A stretch of 64,000 bases of DNA from Chloroflexota bacterium (lineage in GTDB: Bacteria; Chloroflexota; Ktedonobacteria; Ktedonobacterales; JADMIN01), in assembly GCA_021323855.1 (NCBI GenBank), contig JAJPKE010000029.1:44441-108440 (forward strand), given 5' to 3'. Below the pieces are notes generated by a model, which saw only the letters and a list, made by a program, of their open reading frames with translations, was not told the origin of the DNA and did no database searches. This document shows positions 19,398-32,237 of the stretch, one piece after another. The translations under genes and the position numbers were made by a program. Positions within the stretch are counted from its first letter, which is position 1, and every line of letters starts with the position of its first letter.

Positions 19398-19471
19398 CGG
19401 CGAACCGTTGAGGACGGCATGTTCACCTCTTGCGATGTGCGCATGCTGTCCTCCCTGAGAGGAGTACGATC

Positions 19472-20632
19472 ATGCGTGTTCAGGTAGCCATTGTTGGCGG
19501 CGGCGTCGGCGGGACATTGATCGCCAATCGCCTGCGCCATCTCTTGCACGGCGATGCCAGACACGAGACGAACATCACCGTCTACGACGCTCATGGCATT
19601 CATACCTATCAGCCGGGATGGCTCTATGTCCCATTTGCCAGGCAAGACCCGGAGAAGTTGCTTCGCCCTGAAGCTCGCTTGCTACAGCAGGGAATCACAT
19701 TGCTGAGTGGTCATGCGGGCAACGTGCAACGGATTCTTCCGGCAGAGAAGCGCCTGCTCACCGCCGATGGAGAGCTTCATGGCTTTGATTATCTGGTGCT
19801 GGCAACTGGCTCACGTAACGCTCCAGAGGACGTGCCAGGATTTGCTGAAGGCGCCGATCACTTTTATAGCGAAGAAGCGAGCCGGCGCCTGCAAGAGAAG
19901 TTGGCACACTTCGCTGGTGGCCGCATTATCACTGGTGTGGCAAGCGTGCCCTATCGCTGCCCGCCGGCGCCATTGGAATTTACGTTTATGCTAGAAGCCG
20001 ACCTGCGCGAGCGCGGGCTGCGCGAGCAGACGGAACTCCATTATGTGTTCCCCATCAATCGCCCGTTCCCGATCCAGCCGGTGTCGGACTTTGTGGCGCC
20101 GCTGCTGGAAGAGCGGGGCATCACAGTTCACACCTTTTTCAACGTCGAGGCAATTGACCCCGCGCGCCGGATTGTTTCCTCAATGGAGGGCGAAGAATTG
20201 CCGTATGATCTCCTGGTCCTGGCGCCGCCGCATAAAGGACAGGACGTGATCGCGGCATCGGGATTGGGAGACCGCGACGGCTGGATTCCCACTGATCGCG
20301 CCACGCTGCGGGTCAAAGGCTATGAAGAGGCCAACATCTTCGCGGTGGGCGATGCGACTGACCTGCCCGTCTCCAAGTCTGGCTCGGCTGCGCATTATCA
20401 GGGGCATGTCGTGGCGGAGACGATTGCCGCCGACGTGCAGCACCGTCCGCTGCAACACCAATATCATGGGCGTGTCGCCTGTTTCCTTGAGACGGGACAT
20501 GGACAAGCGACATTTCTCTGGTTCGACTATGAACACCCGCCTAAACCACCCAAGCCACGCCGGTTGTGGCACCTGGAGAAGGCAGCGCTCAACACCTTCT
20601 ACTGGCAACTCATCCCGCCTGCTCGCATCTAA
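19472..20632 (+). CDS. Sulfide:quinone oxidoreductase-like FAD/NAD(P)-binding oxidoreductase
   Basis: VQVAIVGGGVGGTLIANRLRHLL; YQPGWLYVPFA; SVPYRCPPAPLEFTFMLEADL; NIFAVGDATDLPVSKSGSAAHYQG. Confidence 0.88.
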   Translation: MRVQVAIVGGGVGGTLIANRLRHLLHGDARHETNITVYDAHGIHTYQPGWLYVPFARQDPEKLLRPEARLLQQGITLLSGHAGNVQRILPAEKRLLTADGELHGFDYLVLATGSRNAPEDVPGFAEGADHFYSEEASRRLQEKLAHFAGGRIITGVASVPYRCPPAPLEFTFMLEADLRERGLREQTELHYVFPINRPFPIQPVSDFVAPLLEERGITVHTFFNVEAIDPARRIVSSMEGEELPYDLLVLAPPHKGQDVIAASGLGDRDGWIPTDRATLRVKGYEEANIFAVGDATDLPVSKSGSAAHYQGHVVAETIAADVQHRPLQHQYHGRVACFLETGHGQATFLWFDYEHPPKPPKPRRLWHLEKAALNTFYWQLIPPARI

Positions 20633-20675
20633 AGGGCGCCCTGAAACGACGGGGAAATCGCTGGGAGCCGAAAGC

Positions 20676-20705
20676 ATGCGCAGGGAAGCGCGCTTCCCTG
20701 CGCAT
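20676..20705. terminator. 30-nt perfect palindrome downstream of the SQR gene, putative terminator
   Basis: ATGCGCAGGGAAGCG / CGCTTCCCTGCGCAT. Confidence 0.55.
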
Positions 20706-20760
20706 AGTTCCATTTGTTCCATCTGATCCTGTGCATGAGTTGCAAACGCCAGTGATGGCC

Positions 20761-20825
20761 TGTGATTGCATTGTGCGATTTTTCTGCGCCCCTGTGTTCC
20801 TGCTGTGAGGCGCATCAGGTACATC
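20761..20825 (+). promoter_or_regulatory. TGTGA-tetrad promoter, site G
   Basis: TGTGA 20761, TGTGC 20772, TGTGT 20793, TGTGA 20804, hexamer TACATC 20820. Confidence 0.7.
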
Positions 20826-20906
20826 CTACACCAGTGAAGCCGTTGAAGAGTCCAGCGAATCCGCAAAAGAGCGCGCCGCCAGAGAGGTTGCGAGAAAGGG
20901 CGTCAG

Positions 20907-21320
20907 ATGATGAACATGCCAGTTTTAGTCGTACACAACGACCCAATCGTGCGGAAATCTCTGCGGCAAGCGCTAGAGCATGCTGGCTATGATGTCATGG
21001 AAGCTGGCGACACCGAGAGTGGTCTGGCAGCCCTTCGCATGAACGAGCGCGGCATGCTGGTCATCTTCAATCTCATACTCCTCAACTATACCATTACAGG
21101 AACAGATGGCATCGCGTTCCTCGGCGAAGCTGCCAGCGCTAGAGACCGTGGAATAGACCATGCGTTTGTGATCGTTACCCCAACGCCAGAGCCGCTCGAA
21201 GTGGCGCTGGGACGCTTGATACATCGCCTCGCCATTCCCGTGGTTGCCGAGCCGCCTGCCACAGACGCCCTCCTGGATGCTATCGCCACTGCCGGGCATC
21301 GCTTCCTTATCTCTGCCTGA
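20907..21320 (+). CDS. Receiver-like single-domain protein with Asn in place of the phospho-acceptor Asp
   Basis: MPVLVVHNDPIVRKSLRQALEHAGYDVMEAGDTESGLAALRMNERGMLVIFNLILLNYTITGTDGIAFL. Confidence 0.75.
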   Translation: MMNMPVLVVHNDPIVRKSLRQALEHAGYDVMEAGDTESGLAALRMNERGMLVIFNLILLNYTITGTDGIAFLGEAASARDRGIDHAFVIVTPTPEPLEVALGRLIHRLAIPVVAEPPATDALLDAIATAGHRFLISA

Positions 21321-21393
21321 GATGCTGAGATGCTGGCGTATACTTCCAGCGTATACTACCATGACGCCCAGGCATGGCGCGCAGCGGCGGCGG

Positions 21394-22396
21394 TTAGCGG
21401 TCTGGCATCGGCGGTCTGTATGAGGCAAGCACCTTCATATAATTTGCCCGCTCAAATGCCGCGGGCTCGGCTATAGCGCGCTGGCTCATACAACCACGAA
21501 GTTGTGTCACGGAGATATAGTCATGCTCCTCCATCCATTCACTCAGCTCCGTCAGCATGCCAGCCGCGCGCGAAACGCCATTGGCTAGCAGTTCTGAGGC
21601 GGTCATCGTTGCGCTTGCTCCGGCCATGAGCGCCTTCACGATATCCTGGCCGGTATGCACGCCACCAGTCAACGCAAAGTCTGCCTTGATACGCGCATAG
21701 AGCATGGCGATCCAGCGCAGGCGCAGGCGCAATTCCTCGGATGTACTCAGGTGGAGATGCGGCGTTACGCATAATTCATCGAGATCGAAATCAGGCTGAT
21801 AGAAGCGATTGAAGAAGACCAACCCATCTGCTCCGGCTTCTACCATGCGCCGTGCGATGTTGGGAAGCGCAGTAAAATATGGGCTGAGCTTCACTGCGAT
21901 AGGGATGCTGACCTCAGCGCGTATATCCCGCACCAGACTGATGTAGTCGTTCTCCAACTCGCTGGCCGTCAGGTCTGGATTAGCTGGAAGGTAGTAGATA
22001 TTCAGTTCGAGCGCATCAGCCCCAGCCGCTTCAATTTGTTGGGCATACTCCACCCAGCCGCCCGAAGAGACACCGTTCAAGCTTCCGATAATTGGAATGT
22101 TGACCGCCTCCGCGAGGGTCGCTAGATGTTCCATATAGCGTTCTGGCCCAACGCTATAGGTATCGAGATCAGGAAAGTAGCTCATGCTTTCGGCGTAGCT
22201 ATGAGCGCCTAGCTCCAGATAATGGTTCAGTTCCAGACTCTCATGGGTAATCTCTTCTTCAAAGAGCGAGTACACGACCACTGCTGCGATACCTGCCTCT
22301 TCGAGACGGCGCACAGTATCCACCTTTCGCGACAGCGGCGAAGCTGAGGCTACCAATGGACTCTTGAGAGGAAGGCCGAGATACGTTGTTGTCAGG

Positions 22397-22404
<8 letters not shown>
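21394..22404 (-). CDS. Dihydroorotate dehydrogenase-like protein
   Basis: [90 protein letters not shown] overlaps the 3' end of the PFOR gene. Confidence 0.88.
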
Positions 22405-26071
<3,667 letters not shown>

Positions 26072-26136
26072 GCCGCACTCCTCGTTAGCCCGTCCATTAC
26101 TGGTTATCGGGCATCTGTACCCATTGTTGCTCCTTG

Positions 26137-26202
26137 AGCATGAGCGCCCCAACTCACAATCCTATCTCTGGGCAGCTTGGAATCCCTCACAAATAGGTCA
26201 CA
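26137..26202 (-). promoter_or_regulatory. TGTGA-tetrad promoter, site H (PFOR)
   Basis: Plus-strand TCACA 26198, 26187, 26154 (degenerate TCTCT 26165); minus hexamer CATGCT 26137-26142. Confidence 0.65.
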
Positions 26203-26238
26203 GATAACGCTTGCTTGTGATTGGAGGATGAAGTATTG

Positions 26239-26258
26239 GAGGGTGTATAGACACCCTC
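26239..26258. terminator. Hairpin between divergent promoters H and I
   Basis: GAGGGTGT-ATAG-ACACCCTC followed by TTTC. Confidence 0.45.
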
Positions 26259-26269
26259 TTTCTCGGTAG

Positions 26270-26335
26270 TGTGAGAGAATCGTGAGCAATTACTAGCTTT
26301 TCTGTGATGCCATTGTGAGCGGAGGAACATAGGGT
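26270..26335 (+). promoter_or_regulatory. TGTGA-tetrad promoter, site I (UspA)
   Basis: TGTGA 26270, CGTGA 26281, TGTGA 26303, TGTGA 26314, hexamer TAGGGT 26330. Confidence 0.7.
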
Positions 26336-26416
26336 TGAGGAAGAGGTAGCGATGGAAGCTGGAGCGATTTTCTCACCTCCCGGCGCGCATCTTCGCTACT
26401 CACTAAGGAGCACTCT

Positions 26417-27655
26417 ATGATGAAGCGTATAGTGGTGCCACTCGATGGTTCATCCCGCGCAGAACAAGCGCTGGCCGTCGCCGAAAAACTGGCGCGAGCA
26501 ACCAACAGCACCCTGATTCTCGTCCAGGCGTATACCTTACCCATGGAGTTTGGAACGCCCTTTGCCCCGGCAGTCGCCCCATCCTTAGTGGAGGAGACAG
26601 AACGCAGCGTTCAGGAGTACCTCACTCGCCAGGCGAGGCAGCCGATGTTGTCGGGGCTTACTGTCGAAACTGACGTGCGCATGCAATCGCCAGCGCTGGC
26701 TATCCTTAACGCGACGCTTGAGCATAACGCAGACCTGATCGTCATGACCAGCCACGGACGCACCGGCCTTGCCCATTGGGTCCTTGGCAGCGTGGCTGAA
26801 CACGTCGTTCGCCAGGCAACGGCGCCGGTGCTGGTGCTGCGCGAACACGAACTGCCGTTCTGGATCGGCGGGGTCGAACTGGTGTCTGCGCCGCAAGCAT
26901 CCCAAGAGCCGCAAGCGGCACGACAGGCGCTGCGCTTTTCGCCCCTGCGTGTACTCGTCCCGCTCGATGGCTCAGTGCTGGCCGAACAAGCGGTAGAACC
27001 AGCCGCTACCTGGGCGCTCGCGTTGGTGCAAGGAGCGGAGCAATCCATCCATGCGTCCAGCGATTCCATTGCTTGCCAGTTGCATCTGGTGCTGGTCGTG
27101 CGGCCCTATGATACGCTCATCGAGAACATGCCGGAGGCGCTGGTCCTTAGCGGAGCCGAAGACTATCTCAAGAAGATAGCCGCGCGATTGCATGCAACGC
27201 ACTCTGATATCACCGTCACGTGGGAGATAGTTGCAGGGGTGGATGTCGCCGATACGCTCATTACCATCGCCGAAGGGCAAAAGCGCACCCAAGCGGCCAA
27301 AGAGCTTGAAGTCTTGCGCGCCTCGGAATCGCTGCGATTGACCAACCTGGAGCAAGCGCCGCTGCCAGCCGCATCGGAGGGGTTTACGCTGCTGGCGATG
27401 GCAACGCATGGCCGCACGGGGGTGCTGCGCTGGGTCTGGGGCAGCATCACGGAGCGCGTGGTCCAAAAGACGACCTTGCCAGTCTTGCTTGTGCGCCCGC
27501 ATCAGCCACAGCAGCCACGGGACGAGCAGCAGAACCGGCGTGATGCCGGCCAGGCCTATGATATGGATGACATATCCATTGGCGGCGCTGCGCCAACACC
27601 ACAGCAGCCAGTGGCGCCGCAACCCACCAGTATTGGTGGATGGGTGGAAGAATAG
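26417..27655 (+). CDS. Universal stress protein, tandem UspA domains
   Basis: RIVVPLDGSSRAEQALAVAEKLA...DLIVMTSHGRTGLAHWVLGSVAEHVVRQATAPVLVLR; second domain RVLVPLDGSVLAEQAVEPA...MATHGRTGVLRWVWGSITERVVQKTTLPVLLVRP. Confidence 0.95.
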   Translation: MMKRIVVPLDGSSRAEQALAVAEKLARATNSTLILVQAYTLPMEFGTPFAPAVAPSLVEETERSVQEYLTRQARQPMLSGLTVETDVRMQSPALAILNATLEHNADLIVMTSHGRTGLAHWVLGSVAEHVVRQATAPVLVLREHELPFWIGGVELVSAPQASQEPQAARQALRFSPLRVLVPLDGSVLAEQAVEPAATWALALVQGAEQSIHASSDSIACQLHLVLVVRPYDTLIENMPEALVLSGAEDYLKKIAARLHATHSDITVTWEIVAGVDVADTLITIAEGQKRTQAAKELEVLRASESLRLTNLEQAPLPAASEGFTLLAMATHGRTGVLRWVWGSITERVVQKTTLPVLLVRPHQPQQPRDEQQNRRDAGQAYDMDDISIGGAAPTPQQPVAPQPTSIGGWVEE

Positions 27656-27738
27656 AATAGACGGCAAGGGCTGGCGTTCGTGGATGTATGCGCTCTTTCC
27701 AACGTCGGGAAGAGAATATGGCGCTAGAAGCCTGAAAC

Positions 27739-27787
27739 GAGATGTGGGAACCGCTCTCCTTGTGGTATAGGCCGGTTCCCGCATCTC
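27739..27787 (+). terminator. Stem-loop between the usp and treT-like genes
   Basis: GAGATGTGGGAACCG ... CGGTTCCCGCATCTC (15-bp arms, one G-U). Confidence 0.55.
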
Positions 27788-27821
27788 CGCAACCAGCATA
27801 CGGGCAGTAACAGGAGGTTTC

Positions 27822-29171
27822 ATGCTCCAACGAGTTGACGTCGGCGAACGTTCGCTCTCTTCCTACCGTGGGATTGCTCCCGACGGCCTTCTTGCGCAGG
27901 TGCGAGAGCAGGCGAAGCAGTTACAAGGCGCACGAGTGTTGCATCTCAACGCAACCCCCTATGGAGGAGGGGTCTCAGAATTGCTGCGCTCTCTGGTGCC
28001 CCTGTTCAATGACATCGGCGTGCGGGCCGACTGGCAGGTAATTGGCGGCGATAACGAGTTCTTTCGTGCAACCAAAGCCCTGCACAATGGCTTGCAGGGA
28101 GGCAAAGAGCAGCTCAGTAGTGCTGAGGAAACGATCTATCGCCAGACAAATGAACAGAACGCACGGCAACTGGGGAACATAGGCAGCGCCTATGATGTGG
28201 TCTTTGTGCATGACCCGCAGCCAGCGGCCTTACGCTCGTTTTGTGACCGGGCCGATCAGGAGCATATTCGCTGGATCTGGCGCAGCCACATTGATACCTC
28301 GATCCCCAATCCTGCTGTCTGGAAGTTTCTCCGGCCCTATCTTGCTGGATACGATGCGGCGGTCTTTACCATGCCACAGTTTGTCCCGCCCCACTTGCCG
28401 ATTGAGCGCATCAAGATCATTGCGCCAGCGATTGACCCGTTGAGTCCCAAAAACTTGCGGCTCGCCGATAGCACCGCGCGCCAGGTGCTCGACTGGATTG
28501 GTATCCAGCTCAATCGCCCCCTAATCACGCAGGTCGCGCGATTTGATTTGTGGAAAGACCCGCTGGGAGTCATCGCCGCCTATCGCCTGGCAAGGCGCGA
28601 GGTTCCTGATCTGCAACTGGCGCTGGTTGGTTCAATGGCATTAGACGATCCCGAAGGGTGGGAGGTCTATCGTCAGATCCAGGCAGAGAGCGCGGCAGAC
28701 CCGCAGATTCACACCTTCTCTAATCTGACTGGAGTGGGCAACATCGAAGTCAATGCTTTTCAGCGATGTTCCGATGTCATCGTCCAGAAATCGCTGCGCG
28801 AGGGCTTTGGGCTGGTGGTCTCGGAGGCGCTTTGGAAGGGAACGCCAGTTGTCGCAGGCCGTGCAGGCGGTATTCCATTGCAAATGAGCAATGCCTCCCT
28901 GGAAACTGCGCTGCCACAGACACCACAGACACCACAGACACCACAGACACAGACACAGACACAGGCAGCAGCCTCTACCAGCGAAGTGACCGTTGGCGGC
29001 GTGTTGGTCGAAAGTGTTGAGGATTGCGCTGCCGGTATACTCCACCTGTTGCAGCATCCAGATGAAGCTGAACAACTGGCGAAACAGGGACGCGAACGGG
29101 TTCGCCAACAATTTCTGCTGCCGCGTCTGCTCCGAGATGACCTCTCTCTCCTCAACGAGCTGCTCAACTGA
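27822..29171 (+). CDS. Trehalose synthase (TreT-like) GT4-family glycosyltransferase
   Basis: [99 protein letters not shown]. Confidence 0.9.
   Translation: MLQRVDVGERSLSSYRGIAPDGLLAQVREQAKQLQGARVLHLNATPYGGGVSELLRSLVPLFNDIGVRADWQVIGGDNEFFRATKALHNGLQGGKEQLSSAEETIYRQTNEQNARQLGNIGSAYDVVFVHDPQPAALRSFCDRADQEHIRWIWRSHIDTSIPNPAVWKFLRPYLAGYDAAVFTMPQFVPPHLPIERIKIIAPAIDPLSPKNLRLADSTARQVLDWIGIQLNRPLITQVARFDLWKDPLGVIAAYRLARREVPDLQLALVGSMALDDPEGWEVYRQIQAESAADPQIHTFSNLTGVGNIEVNAFQRCSDVIVQKSLREGFGLVVSEALWKGTPVVAGRAGGIPLQMSNASLETALPQTPQTPQTPQTQTQTQAAASTSEVTVGGVLVESVEDCAAGILHLLQHPDEAEQLAKQGRERVRQQFLLPRLLRDDLSLLNELLN
28914..28964. repeat. Short tandem repeat inside the TreT-like CDS
   Basis: 4 x CCACAGACA (28914-28949) running into ACAGAC units; encodes [17 protein letters not shown] in frame. 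Confidence 0.9.
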
Positions 29172-29331
29172 AACCCGCCAGGTTGAGCGGCGGATCGCCT
29201 CGCGGCGTACCACGGAGCCATAGGATGGCTAGCGACGCCAGACCAGGCCCAGGTACCCTCAAGAGCGCGGGCGAGGAGAAACTGTCGCCTACATTGTGCT
29301 GCACCGTGCACAGGAGAGCGCGTGACATGGG

Positions 29332-29396
29332 TGTGATGTGGATGTGAGATGGCTTGCGCGAGACGTGAGATGGCTGTGAGACGTGGCGGCTATGCT
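29332..29396 (+). promoter_or_regulatory. TGTGA-tetrad promoter, site J
   Basis: TGTGA 29332, TGTGA 29343, CGTGA 29364, TGTGA 29375, hexamer TATGCT 29391; extra CGTGA 29321. Confidence 0.75.
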
Positions 29397-29546
29397 TCCT
29401 CTTGACGGATGGGCACGAGGCTCCACGAGCAGAAAGCCCCCGTCTTGACTGAAGTATTCGTGGTATTCGTACCAACAACTCGACCAGTCTTACATCGCAT
29501 CAACACATGATCGGTACTCGTAGACCGACAGACAAGGAGACTCAAG

Positions 29547-30161
29547 ATGACAAAGGCAATGCGGTGGCGCATCATTGTTCTACAGGTAGTTATGGTCCTC
29601 GTCCTGGGGTTCGCGGCAGGCGGCGCACTCTACGCCAGCAACTTCATCAATGACCAGATTCACCAACAGCTCGCTCCCCAGCAGATCTACTTCCCGGCCA
29701 GCGCTCAACAAGGGTTACCCAGCAACCTGAGCCAGTACGCCGGACAGCAGGTCCTCACTGGTGACCAGGCGCATGCCTATGCGCAAGACTTTATTGGCTT
29801 GCACCTCAAAGAGATCGGGCAGGGTCATCCTTACTCCTATTGGAGCGGCAAGGCCATGCAAGACACCGATCCAGCCGCCAAAGCCCATGACCAGGCGATA
29901 GCCGATACACTGTTCAAGGGCGATACGTTGCAGACCATGCTCAACACCGCCTGGACCTTCTGGACCATTGGGCGAATCGCCTTCTTTGCCTTCTTTGGCT
30001 TGCTGGCAGCCGGGATCATCGTGCTGGCAACCCTCGTCTTCGAGGTAATCGAGGCCGTGCGCGGCAAAGAGACGGTGCAGGCCATCGTAGTGAACGCCAA
30101 AGAGTCCACACTGCCCAAGACGGCCCCCATCAAGCTGGGAGAACCAGCCTCGGTCAACTAG
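29547..30161 (+). CDS. Membrane protein of unknown function with two predicted TM segments
   Basis: WRIIVLQVVMVLVLGFAAGGALYA and IGRIAFFAFFGLLAAGIIVLATLVFEVI. Confidence 0.75.
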   Translation: MTKAMRWRIIVLQVVMVLVLGFAAGGALYASNFINDQIHQQLAPQQIYFPASAQQGLPSNLSQYAGQQVLTGDQAHAYAQDFIGLHLKEIGQGHPYSYWSGKAMQDTDPAAKAHDQAIADTLFKGDTLQTMLNTAWTFWTIGRIAFFAFFGLLAAGIIVLATLVFEVIEAVRGKETVQAIVVNAKESTLPKTAPIKLGEPASVN

Positions 30162-30240
30162 GTCAGTTAGGTCAACCAGGCGCATGACTCAACGAATCAT
30201 TCGGCCACGCACACGTCGCACAGGCTAACAGAATGATGAA

Positions 30241-30268
30241 CATGACCCCAGACATGTCTGGGGTCATG
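30241..30268. terminator. 28-nt perfect palindrome, putative terminator
   Basis: CATGACCCCAGACATGTCTGGGGTCATG, 80 nt after the stop of 29547..30161. Confidence 0.6.
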
Positions 30269-30317
30269 CTCTATCTTTCGACCTCGACCTCGTGGTTTTA
30301 TGAGCCAATTTGCCATT

Positions 30318-30381
30318 TGTGATGCAACGAAGAGAACTCGTGGCTCCTTGTGAGGATGCTGTGATGCAGGTAGGCTATGCT
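30318..30381 (+). promoter_or_regulatory. TGTGA-tetrad promoter, site K (histidine kinase)
   Basis: TGTGA 30318, TGTGA 30349, TGTGA 30360, hexamer TATGCT 30376; second repeat degenerate and pair spacing 31. Confidence 0.65.
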
Positions 30382-30548
30382 TTCCCTATGGTTTTACGGG
30401 AGAAATTGCGAAGCTCGGAGCAGTGCCATGAATACCCTGGAATAATCTGGAATAAGCTGATCTGCTCCATCACACCACGGCTCCGAGTTGGCATCCGTCG
30501 GTCGCCAGCGCGCTGAAGAGCTGCTGGCATGAGAGGTCTGGAAAACAG

Positions 30549-31496
30549 ATGCGCAAAGGAAATAAGAAGAGCAATCCGGCACAACGGAATACATCTGGCC
30601 AGATCAACATGGCTGCGGAGATGAGCGCCATCGCCCTGGATGTGGCTGAGCAGCAGCGGCGCGGAAGCGGTGCGCAGACCACTGCGCAGCGAGAGGCTGA
30701 CTACTTGACGACAGACCTCTTGGGAACTGTCGGCCACGAACTGCGCACCCCACTTGCGGTTATCAAAGGGTATACATCAACGCTGTTACGTCATGACCAA
30801 CGCCTTGAGTATGAAGAGCGTCGGGAGTTTTTGCAGGCGATTAGCGGGGCGACCGACCGGCTTGTGAACATTATGGATCATTTCTTGGTATTGTCGGCGC
30901 TCGAGACGGGACTCCTTGTGCCTCACTTCACGCCTGTGGATATTGAGCAACTTGTGAAAGAAGCAGATATCATCCTTGAAAATCGAGTGGCAGATGGGAA
31001 CTTTCGTCAGCATCACATCATATTGACAGTGGCTGAACGAGATGCCGTACCCTGCGTCCAGGCTGATCCTCGCTTGCTACAGATTGCGTTGGAAAACATC
31101 CTTGAGAACGCGCTAAAATACTCCCCGCATGCGGACATCATACAGGTGACGCTACAGGTGGTGCAAACCCCTTCGTCCTCTGTAGCCCCAGCGCCTGCGC
31201 TGATACTCAGTGTGAAGGACACTGGAATCGGTATACCCACAGACCACCTCGATCAGATTTTTGAGCGATTTCATCGTGTGGATACCGCATTTACTCGTGA
31301 AGTCAATGGACTTGGGTTAGGGCTGGCCATTTCCAAACGTATCGTTGAACTGCACGGAGGGACGATCTGGTGTGAGAGCAGATTGGGTGAAGGAAGCACG
31401 TTCTTTGTTGCGCTCCCCTTAACAGCACCCTCCTTCGCTACTCTTGAGAAACCGGCACATGTGATAGACCTGAGAGCAAGGGACAGGAAGTTGTGA
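30549..31496 (+). CDS. Cytoplasmic sensor histidine kinase without an obvious sensor domain
   Basis: LLGTVGHELRTPLAVIKGYTSTLL (H box); NILENALKYSPHADI (N box); VKDTGIGIPTDHLDQIFERFHRVD; GLGLGLAISKRIVELHGGTIWCES; no TM segment seen. Confidence 0.95.
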   Translation: MRKGNKKSNPAQRNTSGQINMAAEMSAIALDVAEQQRRGSGAQTTAQREADYLTTDLLGTVGHELRTPLAVIKGYTSTLLRHDQRLEYEERREFLQAISGATDRLVNIMDHFLVLSALETGLLVPHFTPVDIEQLVKEADIILENRVADGNFRQHHIILTVAERDAVPCVQADPRLLQIALENILENALKYSPHADIIQVTLQVVQTPSSSVAPAPALILSVKDTGIGIPTDHLDQIFERFHRVDTAFTREVNGLGLGLAISKRIVELHGGTIWCESRLGEGSTFFVALPLTAPSFATLEKPAHVIDLRARDRKL

Positions 31497-31524
31497 GCCG
31501 CCTGTGAGTCACATCATCCATGAT
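31460..31524 (+). promoter_or_regulatory. TGTGA-tetrad promoter, site L (Hsp20), overlapping the 3' end of the HK CDS
   Basis: TGTGA 31460, TGAGA 31471, TGTGA 31492, TGTGA 31503, hexamer CATGAT 31519. Confidence 0.7.
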
Positions 31525-31606
31525 GAGCATGCCAGATAAAGGCTGACCTATTTTGCCTTTCTCTGGCAGCGACCTTCGTCGGGTCACGATACAGGAGGCA
31601 CACGAT

Positions 31607-32083
31607 ATGAGTACTACGAACACGATGCCACGAGAAACGTTTGATGCGTTCATGCCGCTACGCGAAGCTGTGAACCGCTTTATGGAGGGAGGACTCAGCG
31701 GCCCAGAGCGAGCGGTGTTCTTGCTGGGGCGCACCTTCCCGGTGGACATCCTTGAAACCCCTGACGAGTACGTGATCCAGGCCTCGCTCTTTGGTATACG
31801 GCCAGAGAGCCTCAAGATCACGACGGCGGGCAACACCTTGACGATTCGCGCGGGACAAAAGACTCAGCAGGAGAACAAAGAGGGAACATATCTGCGCCGC
31901 GAGCGCATCGAAGCGTTCCTGCCAGATGTTGGCCGCACGATCACACTGCCAGGCGCTATTGACCCGGATAAGGTCACAGCGGAGTATGAACATGGGGTAT
32001 TGACCATTCATGTGGCCAAAGATGAAGAGGTCAAAGACCATACGATTCCGTTGCAAGTCAAACAAGCGACGCCAGTGAAATAA
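31607..32083 (+). CDS. Hsp20 / alpha-crystallin small heat-shock protein
   Basis: FPVDILETPDEYVIQASLFGIRPESLKITTAGNTLTIRAG; TITLPGAIDPDKVTAEYEHGVLTIHVAK. Confidence 0.94.
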   Translation: MSTTNTMPRETFDAFMPLREAVNRFMEGGLSGPERAVFLLGRTFPVDILETPDEYVIQASLFGIRPESLKITTAGNTLTIRAGQKTQQENKEGTYLRRERIEAFLPDVGRTITLPGAIDPDKVTAEYEHGVLTIHVAKDEEVKDHTIPLQVKQATPVK

Positions 32084-32113
32084 TGCCGGCGAGTGCGGCA
32101 GGAGGTTTGTATG

Positions 32114-32152
32114 CGCGGGCATATCACCAATGTGATGATGAGTGCCCGCGCT
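32114..32152 (+). promoter_or_regulatory. Stem-loop between hsp20 and the UbiB-like gene (attenuator or terminator)
   Basis: GCGCGGGCA ... TGCCCGCGC, with inner ATCAC-caat-GTGAT. Confidence 0.5.
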
Positions 32153-32237
32153 AGATTGGCAAGGGACAGGTGACCATCGCCGGTTGATTCTTTTCCTGCC
32201 CCTTGCCGCCCAAAGCGACCTGAGAGGAGGCTTGGAT

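Noticed and set aside
28914-28964. CRISPR-like array
   Set aside because: Contiguous 9-bp/6-bp units without spacers, in frame in a glycosyltransferase; no CRISPR or cas genes seen in the window.
32114-32152. Additional TGTGA-tetrad site for the UbiB-like gene
   Set aside because: Only one TGTGA (inside a stem-loop), no 11-bp-phased partner; probably co-transcribed with hsp20.
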